A DNA stretch of 64,000 nucleotides from assembly GCF_020873915.1 (NCBI RefSeq), contig NZ_JAHWGP010000019.1:88799-152798 (forward strand), given 5' to 3'. The notes beneath the pieces are model-generated. The model ran no database searches and had not been told where the DNA came from. It saw nothing but the letters and a program-made list of their open reading frames with translations. The stretch is from Streptomyces sp. DH5. Lineage in GTDB: Bacteria; Actinomycetota; Actinomycetes; Streptomycetales; Streptomycetaceae. Position numbers and translations under genes: made by a program. Shown one piece after another: positions 51,195-58,861 of this stretch. How positions within the stretch are numbered: the stretch's first letter is position 1; every line of letters starts with the position of its first letter.

Positions 51195-51839
51195 TCAGGC
51201 GGCGGGGACGGGAGCCGCCCAGGTGGCGAAGTCCCGTACGACACGCAGGTAGTTGGTCACGAGGTCCATGCCGTGGTCGGTGCGGAAGCTCTCGGGGTGG
51301 AACTGGACCGACTCCACGGGCAGGGTGCGGTGGCGCAGCCCCATCACGTAGCCGTCGTCCGCCGACCGGGCGGTGACCTCCAGACAGTCGGGCACGGTCT
51401 CCTCGGGGACGACGAGCGAGTGGTAGCGGGTCGCCTCGAACCGGTCGGGCAGTCCGGTGAACAGACCGCGCCCGTCGTGGTGGATCCGGCTGGTCTTGCC
51501 GTGCACGAGGTGCTCGGCGGGCACCACGCTCGCGCCGTAGGCGCGGCCGATGGCCTGGTGCCCCAGGCACACCCCGAGCAGCGGCAGCCGCCCCGCGAAG
51601 GCCCGTACGAGCTCCACGTGCCCCGACTCGTCCGGGTGCCCGGGCCCGGGGCCGAGGAGGATGCCGCCGAGCCCCATGGCGGGCACCTCGGCCGCGGAGA
51701 GCGCGTTGGAGCGCACCATGAGGGGGACGGCGCCCGCCGACATCAGGTACTGGCGCAGGATGTCGACGAAGCTGTCGAACGCGTCGACCACCAGGATCCG
51801 CGGGGCGGTGGTGGGCCGGAGGGGGAACATCCGGGTCAC
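51195..51839 (-). CDS. Class I glutamine amidotransferase (TrpG/PabA-type)
   Basis: A 214-residue amidotransferase. The nucleophile cysteine is in LLGVCLGHQAIGRAYGA, the catalytic His-Glu in VQFHPESFRTDHG, and the oxyanion loop is GGILLGPGPGHPDES. It releases ammonia from glutamine for the neighbouring chorismate-using enzyme. The GTG at 51839 overlaps the stop of that gene by four bases (GTGA), matching the subunit pairing. It would feed the ADIC synthase rather than primary anthranilate or folate synthesis, given its setting. Confidence 0.88.
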   Translation of the reverse strand: MTRMFPLRPTTAPRILVVDAFDSFVDILRQYLMSAGAVPLMVRSNALSAAEVPAMGLGGILLGPGPGHPDESGHVELVRAFAGRLPLLGVCLGHQAIGRAYGASVVPAEHLVHGKTSRIHHDGRGLFTGLPDRFEATRYHSLVVPEETVPDCLEVTARSADDGYVMGLRHRTLPVESVQFHPESFRTDHGMDLVTNYLRVVRDFATWAAPVPAA

Positions 51840-53341
51840 AGCAGTTCCTTTCCGGTGACCGCCCAGTGGGCGGCGCTCATCTTGGCCAGCGTCTCGCGCC
51901 ATTCGGCGCGGGGGTCGGAGTCGGCGACGATGCCCGCCGAGGCGCGGGTGCGGTAGACGCCGTCGCGGTGGAACAGGGTGCGGATGCACAGGGCGAGGTT
52001 GGTGTAGCCGCCGACGTCGAGGACGCCGAGGGCGCCCGCGTACAGGCCGCGGCGGCTGCGCTCGACGGACTCGATGATCTCCATGGCCCGGATCCGGGGA
52101 GTGCCGGTCATGGTGCCGGCCGGGAACAGGGCGGCGATCGTGTCGAAGGCGTCCTTGTCCTCCTCGGCCCGGCCCAGCACGGTGGACACCAGGTGCAGGA
52201 CGTGCGAGTAGCGCTCGACGGAGAGCCGGTCGGGCACCTGGAGGGTGCCGGCCCGGCAGATCCGGCCGATGTCGTTGCGGCACAGGTCGACGAGCATGGT
52301 GTGCTCGGCGATCTCCTTGGGGTCCGAGGACAGCCGGCGGGCGCCGGCCTCGTCGTCCCCGGTGCGCGGCAGGGTGCCGGCGATGGGACGCATGGTGACG
52401 GTGCCGTCCTCGATCCGCACGAACAGTTCGGGGCTCGCGCCGATGACGCACTGCCCCGCCAGGCTCGCCAGGTACATGTAGGGCGAGGCGTTGCGCCGGC
52501 GCAGCCGCTGGTAGACGTCGGCCGGGCGGGCCGCGGAGCGCATGGTCAGTTCGTGCCCGATCTGCACCTGGTAGATGTCGCCGACCGCGATGTGCTTCAG
52601 GCAGCGTTCGACGTCGGCGGCGAACCGGTCGGGCTCGCTGTCGTCGGTGACGACGGCCTCGGGGAAGGTGTCGGCGGCGGGCTCGGGGTGGGTGTCCCGG
52701 GCCCGGGTGAGCAGGTCCAGGACGTCGTCCCGGTCGAGGGGGTCCCAGTGCGCCGACTCGTGCAGCAGCAGCTCCGCCCCGCCGTCCTCGAGGTCGGCGA
52801 CGACACAGCCCTGGTGCAGGACGAGGTGGACGTCGGGCAGGTCGGGGCGGTCCTCGATGAGGTGGGGGAGGTCCTCGACGTAGCGGACGGTGTCGTAGCC
52901 GAAGTAGGCCAGGAAGCCGAAGCGGAAACTCGACGCCGAGCCGTCGGCGTCGAACATCCGCTGGGCGGTGCGCAGGAGGGCCCACAGGTCCTTGAAGGAG
53001 CGCAGCCGCACGGTGGCGTGCGCGGCACTGCCGGCCGGGTCCGTCCCGTCCGGGGCGAGCAGCGGCCGGGCCCGCTCCAGGAGCAGCCGGACGAGACCGG
53101 GCCGGCCCGCGACCCGCACCTCCCCGTCGGTGACGGACAGCGACAGCAGCGTGCCGAAGCCGGCGAACTGGTAGCGGCGGTCGTGCTGCGGGCCGGCGGC
53201 GGACTCCAGGAGGTACACCTCGTCCGCGCCGAACCGCGCGGCGAGGGCACGGTAGGCGGGGAGCATCGCCGGCTGGGGCAGACCGCGCGTGCGCGTCGTC
53301 ACGCGGACCGGGGCGGGCGCCGCCGGGTGCGGATCGGTCAT
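51836..53341 (-). CDS. ADIC/anthranilate-type chorismate aminating enzyme, SgcD-like
   Basis: A 501-residue chorismate-utilising enzyme of the TrpE/PabB/ADIC family. Key regions are AVGDIYQVQIGHELTMRSA, VTMRPIAGTLPRTGDDEAGA, EHTMLVDLCRNDIGRIC and FPAGTMTGTPRIRAMEIIES (active-site GTMTG). In C-1027, SgcD makes 2-amino-2-deoxyisochorismate (ADIC) as the first step to benzoxazolinate. An SgcG-like ADIC dehydrogenase in the same operon argues for that product rather than anthranilate. It starts 15 bp after the PaaK-like gene. Confidence 0.88.
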   Translation of the reverse strand: MTDPHPAAPAPVRVTTRTRGLPQPAMLPAYRALAARFGADEVYLLESAAGPQHDRRYQFAGFGTLLSLSVTDGEVRVAGRPGLVRLLLERARPLLAPDGTDPAGSAAHATVRLRSFKDLWALLRTAQRMFDADGSASSFRFGFLAYFGYDTVRYVEDLPHLIEDRPDLPDVHLVLHQGCVVADLEDGGAELLLHESAHWDPLDRDDVLDLLTRARDTHPEPAADTFPEAVVTDDSEPDRFAADVERCLKHIAVGDIYQVQIGHELTMRSAARPADVYQRLRRRNASPYMYLASLAGQCVIGASPELFVRIEDGTVTMRPIAGTLPRTGDDEAGARRLSSDPKEIAEHTMLVDLCRNDIGRICRAGTLQVPDRLSVERYSHVLHLVSTVLGRAEEDKDAFDTIAALFPAGTMTGTPRIRAMEIIESVERSRRGLYAGALGVLDVGGYTNLALCIRTLFHRDGVYRTRASAGIVADSDPRAEWRETLAKMSAAHWAVTGKELL

Positions 53342-53356
53342 GGCAGGTCCTCTGGT

Positions 53357-54766
53357 TCACGTGGTGATCGCGTAGCGGTGCGCGACCTGTCGGGCGGTGC
53401 GCGCCGGGCCGTCGGGCCCGGACCGGCGGTCCAGGACCCGGGCCGCCTTCCAGCTGACGAACGAACCGGTGTGGGTCACGGGGTCGATGTCGGTGTCGGC
53501 CACGACGGTGCAGTGCGCGCCGGTGCGCTCGCGCAGCCGGGCGGCGACGGCCGCGGCGGTCCGCTCGGGCCGCTCCGTGGCGGGGTGGAGGTCCATGCGT
53601 ACGGTGACGCGGTCGCCGCCGTCCGGCGCGCGGTCGATGACGACCTGGTAGCCCAGGCAGCCGCGGACGTCCGTCAGCACGGCCGACTCCAGTTCGGCCG
53701 GCCACAGCAGGCCGTCACCGAGCGGGATGCGGTCGCCGGCGCGTCCCACGACCTCGACGACGGGGCCGGGCAGGGCGGAGCCGGGCGGGGCGGGGGTGAG
53801 CCGGACCAGGTCCCCGGTGCGGTAGCGGATCAGCGGCTTGATGCCGTCGACCAGCATGGTCAGCACCAGTTCGCCGGTGCCGTACGGGCCGAGCGGGGCG
53901 CCGGTGTCGGGGTCGACCAGTTCGGCCAGGTAGTTGGGCGACGACAGGTGCAGGGCGCCGCTGTCGGCACCGGAGGCGATGCACAGGGCCTCCTGGGAGC
54001 CGTACAGGGCGGGCCGTACGACGGCGTTCGGCCAGACGGTGGAGACGTTCGCCGCGAACTCGGGGGTGCAGATCTCACCGAGGACGAGGAAGAGTCTCAC
54101 CGGCAGCGCGGCCGGGTCGTAGCCGTGGTGCAGGGCCGCCTTGGCCAGGCTCAGGCACAGCGCGGGGGCGCAGACGACGATCTCGACGCCCAGTTCCTCG
54201 ACGAGGCGCAGCGCCTTCCTGAAGCCGACGCGCGGGGACTCGGGCCACAGCTTGACGTGGCACAGGTCCAGGGTCGCGGCGACGTCGGTGAACACGTCGC
54301 CGAACGCGTACAGCTCGGACGGCCCCATCAGGCCGACGACGGGCTTGCGGTCCCCGAAGCGCGTGCGCAGCAGGTGGCGCCAGGAGTGCTCCACGGCGCT
54401 GTTGGAGGCGGCGATGTCCCGGGCGCCGCGCGGGCAGGGGGTGGCGGCGCCGGTGGTGCCGTTGGTCTCGTAGTAGATCCGCGCGTCGGCCATCGGGCCG
54501 GACAGCACGTCGTACATCTCGCGGCGCAGGTCGTCCTTGGTGGTGAAGGGCAGCGCCCCGAGCGTCGCGGGGGTGACGGCCTCGATGTCCACGCCGGCCA
54601 GGTGGCGGCGGTAGAACGGGGAGCGCGCGGTGACGTGGCGCAGCACGGCGGTCAGCCGCCGCGCCTGCCAGTCGGCCAGGGCCTGTCCGGTGAGGGTGCC
54701 GTCGTGGAAGGCGTCGCTGACCCGGCGGTGGGCGGCGAGGAAGGCGTCGGTGCCGACGGCGGTCAC
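53357..54766 (-). CDS. Second PaaK-like adenylate-forming enzyme
   Basis: A 469-residue member of the phenylacetate-CoA-ligase family. It shows [20 protein letters not shown] (ATP loop, with the usual SSGTTG altered), [35 protein letters not shown] and the C-terminal lysine region. The altered ATP loop and coupling to the SgcG-like gene make it the better candidate for the non-ligase cyclisation role reported for a PaaK-like homologue in benzoxazolinate formation (inference). The GTG at 54766 overlaps the SgcG-like stop by four bases. Confidence 0.78.
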   Translation of the reverse strand: MTAVGTDAFLAAHRRVSDAFHDGTLTGQALADWQARRLTAVLRHVTARSPFYRRHLAGVDIEAVTPATLGALPFTTKDDLRREMYDVLSGPMADARIYYETNGTTGAATPCPRGARDIAASNSAVEHSWRHLLRTRFGDRKPVVGLMGPSELYAFGDVFTDVAATLDLCHVKLWPESPRVGFRKALRLVEELGVEIVVCAPALCLSLAKAALHHGYDPAALPVRLFLVLGEICTPEFAANVSTVWPNAVVRPALYGSQEALCIASGADSGALHLSSPNYLAELVDPDTGAPLGPYGTGELVLTMLVDGIKPLIRYRTGDLVRLTPAPPGSALPGPVVEVVGRAGDRIPLGDGLLWPAELESAVLTDVRGCLGYQVVIDRAPDGGDRVTVRMDLHPATERPERTAAAVAARLRERTGAHCTVVADTDIDPVTHTGSFVSWKAARVLDRRSGPDGPARTARQVAHRYAITT

Positions 54767-55473
54767 GGCCGGCCCTGCGGGGCGAGGGCGGGCTCGGGGG
54801 CGGGCTCGGCGAACTCGGCGGCGTTCAGGGCGAGTCCCACGCGTTCGTTGGCCTCGCGGGTGTGGATCGGGCCGTCGTTCCCGGTGAGCCTGCGGTGCTC
54901 GGCCAGCAGCTCCATCATGTCGGTCATGCGCTCCACGAGCCGGGAGACGTTGGTCAGTCCCTCCTCGTCCTTCAGCGCGTCACCGCGGTGCAGGGCGTGC
55001 ACGGTGGCGGGGAAGCCGCTGCCCACCACGATCATCCGGTTGAGCAGGGCGTTGACGGTCAGCTGGGCCCACACCTCGCCGGCGCTGTACCGGCGGGCGA
55101 CGGAGATGACCCCGGCGACCTTGTTGGTCAGCGGGCGGTCGAACCGCAGGTGGCCCACCCCGGCCCGCTCGATGAACGTCTGCATGAGGCTGGCGGTGCC
55201 GAAGCCGTGGACCGGCGCGGCGAAGACGATGCCGTCGGCCTCGATCATCCTGGCCACCACGCCCGCCACGTCGTCCGGCACGGCACAGGGGGTCGTGCGG
55301 GTGTTGCAGTCACCGCACGGGCCGCAGCGGTCCATGCGGACACTGCGCAGGTCGACCGTCTCGAACACGACCCCGCGCCCCGCCGCGACCTCGGCGGCGT
55401 GACGCAGGACGTCGGCGGTGTTGCCGTCACGCTCCGATCCGTTGATCGCCAGGATCCTCAGTGGTGCTGTCAC
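54763..55473 (-). CDS. Flavodoxin-fold iron-sulfur flavoprotein, SgcG-like ADIC dehydrogenase
   Basis: A 236-residue FMN-binding flavodoxin-fold protein. The FMN phosphate loop is [18 protein letters not shown] four-cysteine motif [17 protein letters not shown] is typical of iron-sulfur flavoproteins; [20 protein letters not shown] lines the isoalloxazine. In C-1027 SgcG oxidises ADIC to 3-enolpyruvoylanthranilate. GTG at 55473 has AAGGAG upstream. A regulon motif (55640-55623) and an ACTTGGCGAA element lie in the 217-bp gap before it, so it may start its own transcript within the operon. Confidence 0.88.
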   Translation of the reverse strand: MTAPLRILAINGSERDGNTADVLRHAAEVAAGRGVVFETVDLRSVRMDRCGPCGDCNTRTTPCAVPDDVAGVVARMIEADGIVFAAPVHGFGTASLMQTFIERAGVGHLRFDRPLTNKVAGVISVARRYSAGEVWAQLTVNALLNRMIVVGSGFPATVHALHRGDALKDEEGLTNVSRLVERMTDMMELLAEHRRLTGNDGPIHTREANERVGLALNAAEFAEPAPEPALAPQGRP

Positions 55474-55555
55474 GAGATGACTCCTTCGCAGATTCGGCAC
55501 TTCCGGCGCGGTCGGCGACGGGGGCCGGAGAGCGGGTCGCGGGCGCCGGGCGCCC

Positions 55556-55640
55556 GAGTTCGCCAAGTCGTCGTGTGGGGGCCTGCCGACTTACCTGAAT
55601 CGTCACGTCTGCGGGCATGACGGCGCATCTCTCTAAATGC
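55556..55640 (-). promoter_or_regulatory. Internal promoter motifs before the SgcG-like gene
   Basis: Minus strand 55640-55623 reads GCATTTAGAGAGATGCGC, the regulon motif. Minus strand 55569-55556 reads GACTTGGCGAACTC, almost the same as GACTTGGCGAAGTC at 28650-28663. Both lie in the gap between the P450 and SgcG-like genes. Confidence 0.7.
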
Positions 55641-55690
55641 TGTGCGACGGCTCCGGCCCCGCGGGGCCGCGGGGCGGGCGGCGGCGCAGG

Positions 55691-56929
55691 TCAGGCGCCC
55701 AGCACCAGGGGATAGGTGTCGAGTCCGCGGACGACCCACCGGTCGCGGTAGACGGGCGGGGCGGACGCGGCCAGGCGCGGGAAGCGGCGCAGCAGCCGGG
55801 GCAGGGCGATACGGGCCTCGAGGCGGGCGAGGGGGGCGCCGAGGCAGTAGTGCGGGCCCGCGCCGAAGCTCAGGGGCCCCGGGGAGCCGCCGCGTGCGGG
55901 GTCGAAGCGGTCCGGTGCGGTGAACCGCAGCGGGTCGCGGTTGGCGGCGGCCATGATCAAAGTCAGGCGGGTGCCGCGCGGGACGGCGGTGCCGAGCAGC
56001 TCGGTGTCGTCGGCGGCGAAGCGGCTGGTGACGTGGACGGGCGGCTCGTAGCGCAGGATCTCCTCGACGTAGGCGTCGGCGAAGTCCGGCTCCTCGCGCA
56101 GCCGCCGCGCGTACGGGGCGTGGTCCAGGGCGATCATCACGCCATGGCCGATGAGGAAGCTGGTGGTCTCGAACCCGGCGGTGAGCAGCACCATGAGGGT
56201 GCCCATCAGCTCCTCGTGGCTCAGCCGCCGCGGCTCGCCGTCGTGCGCGGCGGTGAGGGTGGTGAGGAGGTCGTCGGCGGGCCGGCGGCGGCGGTCGTCG
56301 ACGAGTACGTCGAAGTAGCGGGCGAGGTCGTCCATCGCGGCGTCGGCCCGGTGCAGCGCGGAGGGGTCGGAGAACCCGTCGGTGGCCACGGCGATGGCGG
56401 AGGCCGTCTCCCGGAACCAGACCTGGTCCTCCTCGGGGAAGCCGAGCACGGCGCCGATGACGGCGACGGGCAGCCGGGAGGCGAACTCGGCGATGACGTC
56501 GACGGGTTCGCCGGCGGCGGCGAGGCGGGTCATGCGGTCCAGGAGGCGGTCGGCCATGTCCTCGACGACCTGGGCGAGGTCGCGCACCCGGGGCGGGGTG
56601 AAGGCGAAGCCGGCCAGGGACCGCAGCCGGCTGTGGTCGGGTCCGTTGCTGTAGAGCATCGAGCTGGTGAAGGCGCGCAGCGAGGAGTGGGAGCGCCAGG
56701 CCGGGTAGGCGGCGTCGTAGGCCGTGCGGTCCTGGACGTGCAGCCGGGGGTCGCGCAGGGCGCGGGCGCAGGCGTCGTAGCCGGTGACGACCAGCCGCCC
56801 GGGACCCCGCCGGGCGAGGTCGCCGTGGGCGCGGATCGCCTCGTACAGCGGGTAGGGGTCCTGTCGTCCCCGCCGTGTGCCCAGGGCGGCGAACGCCTCC
56901 GTCAGGGACAGGGCGACGGGCTCGGGCAT
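55691..56929 (-). CDS. Cytochrome P450 (benzoxazolinate block)
   Basis: A 412-residue P450 with all standard motifs: MVLLTAGFETTSFLIGHGVM (oxygen-binding helix I), VEEILRYEPPVHVTSRF (ExxR), and FGAGPHYCLGAPLARLEARI (haem loop with axial cysteine). The N-terminal region resembles CYP107/105-type streptomycete P450s. In the benzoxazolinate route a ring hydroxylation before O-methylation is needed, which fits the methyltransferase directly upstream (49-bp gap). The ATG at 56929 follows GGGAGGAG. Confidence 0.9.
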   Translation of the reverse strand: MPEPVALSLTEAFAALGTRRGRQDPYPLYEAIRAHGDLARRGPGRLVVTGYDACARALRDPRLHVQDRTAYDAAYPAWRSHSSLRAFTSSMLYSNGPDHSRLRSLAGFAFTPPRVRDLAQVVEDMADRLLDRMTRLAAAGEPVDVIAEFASRLPVAVIGAVLGFPEEDQVWFRETASAIAVATDGFSDPSALHRADAAMDDLARYFDVLVDDRRRRPADDLLTTLTAAHDGEPRRLSHEELMGTLMVLLTAGFETTSFLIGHGVMIALDHAPYARRLREEPDFADAYVEEILRYEPPVHVTSRFAADDTELLGTAVPRGTRLTLIMAAANRDPLRFTAPDRFDPARGGSPGPLSFGAGPHYCLGAPLARLEARIALPRLLRRFPRLAASAPPVYRDRWVVRGLDTYPLVLGA

Positions 56930-56978
56930 CCGGTGTCTCCTCCCGCGGCGGGCCGCTCGGCGTGACCGGACGGCCCGG

Positions 56979-57983
56979 TCACGCGGCGGTCAGTTCGATG
57001 ATCGCCGAGGGGCCGGCGGGGTGGACGGCGGCCACCCGCAGGCCGGCGTCGGCGGCGAGCGCGGCGAACTCGGGCACGCCGCGCTCCTGGGCCCCGTAGA
57101 CGCAGAGCATCCGCAGGTCCATGCCGGTGTGCGGGGCGTCGCCGCGGGGTCCGACCGACTCGATGACGAAGACGGAGCCGGTGCGGCCGGCGGCCTCGGC
57201 GCAGCGGCGCAGGATCGCGGTGGCGGCGGTGTCGTCCCAGTCGTGCAGGATCAGCGAGAGCAGGTAGCCGCCCGCTCCGCCGGGCAGGGGGTCGAAGAAG
57301 CTGCCGGTGACGGCGTCGGCCCGGTCCTCCAGGCCCGAGGCGGCGAAGTTCTGTTCGGCGCTGTGCGCGGCGGCCTTCAGGTCGACGACGGTGCCGCGCA
57401 GGCCGGGGTGGGCGTGCAGCAGGGCGGTCAGCAGGGAGCCGTCGCCGCCGCCCACGTCGACGACATGGCCGAGCCGGCCCCAGTCGTAGCCGGTGACGAT
57501 GTCCGGGGCGCGGACGGCGACGTCGGCGCCGAGCAGGGAGTTGAAGGCCGCGGCCCGCTCGGGGTCGTCGGTCAGGTCCTCCCAGTAGGGGCGTCCGTAG
57601 CGCACCGGGAAGGCGGCCTGGCCGGTGGTGACGCTGTGCAGCAGTTCCACGAAGGACAGTTCGCCGCGGCCGCCGGTGCGGACGTCGAACCAGGTGCGCA
57701 GGCCGGCCGGGTGGTCCTCGCACAGGGGGCGGCCCAGGGCGGTCAGGGTGTAACGGCCGTCCGCGTCGCGGTCGAGCACTCCGCGCACGGCCAGGTAGCG
57801 CAACAGCCGCTCCAGGGCGCCGGGGTGGGCGCCGACCGCCTCGGCCAGCTCCGTCGCCGTCCGGGTGCCGGCGGCGATGTGGTCGGCGATCCGCAGGGTC
57901 GCGGCCACTCGCACGGCCATCGGCGTGCCCAGGTTCGCCATCCGCCACAGTTCGGCGGCCTTGCCGTCCTCGTCGCCCAGCAC
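56979..57983 (-). CDS. O-methyltransferase (caffeate/hydroxyneurosporene type)
   Basis: A 334-residue SAM-dependent O-methyltransferase. It has a winged-helix dimerisation domain (LWRMANLGTPMAVRVAATLR, YLAVRGVLDRDADGRYTLTA) and a methyltransferase domain with VVDVGGGDGSLLTALL (SAM loop) and LSLILHDWDDTAATAILRRC (catalytic His region). It probably methylates the hydroxyl put on the benzoxazolinate ring by the adjoining P450. GTG at 57983 is preferred for AAGGAGG upstream over GTG at 58016. It heads the minus-strand operon, 86 bp after a regulon motif. Confidence 0.87.
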   Translation of the reverse strand: MLGDEDGKAAELWRMANLGTPMAVRVAATLRIADHIAAGTRTATELAEAVGAHPGALERLLRYLAVRGVLDRDADGRYTLTALGRPLCEDHPAGLRTWFDVRTGGRGELSFVELLHSVTTGQAAFPVRYGRPYWEDLTDDPERAAAFNSLLGADVAVRAPDIVTGYDWGRLGHVVDVGGGDGSLLTALLHAHPGLRGTVVDLKAAAHSAEQNFAASGLEDRADAVTGSFFDPLPGGAGGYLLSLILHDWDDTAATAILRRCAEAAGRTGSVFVIESVGPRGDAPHTGMDLRMLCVYGAQERGVPEFAALAADAGLRVAAVHPAGPSAIIELTAA

Positions 57984-58052
57984 AGCGGTGCCCTCCTTCG
58001 TCGGGGGTACGGGCACGCCCGTGCTGCCATCCTCGCCGAGCGCCGGGCCCGG

Positions 58053-58069
58053 GCCATCTCCTGAATTGC
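58053..58069 (-). promoter_or_regulatory. Regulon motif before the O-methyltransferase
   Basis: Minus strand 58069-58053 reads GCAATTCAGGAGATGGC, with the standard seven-base spacer. It is the only copy in front of the large benzoxazolinate operon's first gene. Confidence 0.75.
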
Positions 58070-58244
58070 GCTCCTGCGGAGGGGAATTGCCGGGGAGGGC
58101 GGCCGGGCTGCGGAACCGTCCCCGCGGTCACCCCGGTCGGATGGAGTTCGCGATGCGATTGACGTACCATGCTTGCAAAAAACAAGCTCACTTCTTGTTC
58201 AGATGTAGTGAGTTCCGTGAGGAACCCTCCCGAGGAGTCAACGC

Positions 58245-58805
58245 ATGACCGCAGGACGCAAGATCGTGGCCGGGCTGTTCATCTCGCTGGACGGCGTGGT
58301 GGAAGCGCCGGAGAAGTGGAGCATGCCCTACAGCAGCGGTGAGACGACCGAGTCGCTGATGCGGCTGTTCGAGGACGCCGACACCGCCCTGCTGGGCCGC
58401 AGCACCTACCAGCTGTGGAGCACGTTCTTCCCGCACGCCACCAGCGAGCAGGTGCCCACCGCCGGCTGGATGAACGCCGCGCCGAAGTACGTCGTCTCCT
58501 CCACCCTCACCGAGGCCGGGGACTGGCAGGGCAGCCACCTGATCACCGGCGACGACGTCGCCGGCCAGATCCGGGCCCTCAAGCAGCGGCCCGGCGGCAA
58601 CATCAACGTCGGCGGCAGCATCACCCTCGTCCAGTGGCTCATGAGCAACGGCCTGCTGGACCACCTCTACCTGCAGATCGCCCCCGTCATCGCCGGCACC
58701 GGCCGCACCCTCGCCAACGGCGAGGAGATCCCCCTGCGCCTGGAGGCCACGCGCGCCTTCACCAACGGCGTCATCGAGGCCCACTACGTCCCCCGGTCCC
58801 GCTGA
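58245..58805 (+). CDS. Dihydrofolate reductase-like (RibD C-terminal) protein
   Basis: A 186-residue DHFR-like fold protein: KIVAGLFISLDGVVEAPEKW at the start, DTALLGRSTYQLWSTFFPHA in the middle, and GGNINVGGSITLVQWLMSNG with HLYLQIAPVIAGTGRTLANG near the end. Members reduce small substrates with NADPH but are rarely characterised. It is divergent from the benzoxazolinate operon but has no regulon motif; the region 58170-58205 is AT-rich (TTGCAAAAAACAAG, TTCTTGTTC) and may hold its own operator. It may be a housekeeping or stress gene lodged in the cluster. Confidence 0.82.
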   Translation: MTAGRKIVAGLFISLDGVVEAPEKWSMPYSSGETTESLMRLFEDADTALLGRSTYQLWSTFFPHATSEQVPTAGWMNAAPKYVVSSTLTEAGDWQGSHLITGDDVAGQIRALKQRPGGNINVGGSITLVQWLMSNGLLDHLYLQIAPVIAGTGRTLANGEEIPLRLEATRAFTNGVIEAHYVPRSR

Positions 58806-58806
58806 A

Positions 58807-58854
58807 CACGGCTCCGCCCGCCGCCGGAGGTTTCCGGCGGCGGGCGGAGCCGTG
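58807..58854. terminator. 22-bp perfect bidirectional terminator
   Basis: The arm at 58807-58828 (CACGGCTCCGCCCGCCGCCG...) is the exact inverse of 58833-58854 with a four-base loop, between the convergent DHFR-like and MMPL genes. Confidence 0.88.
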
Positions 58855-58861
58855 CCGTGGG

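Noticed and set aside
51866-55402. A 1178-codon open frame on the plus strand
   Set aside because: Mirror of the ADIC synthase, PaaK-like and SgcG-like genes, which have clear domains and coupled starts on the minus strand.
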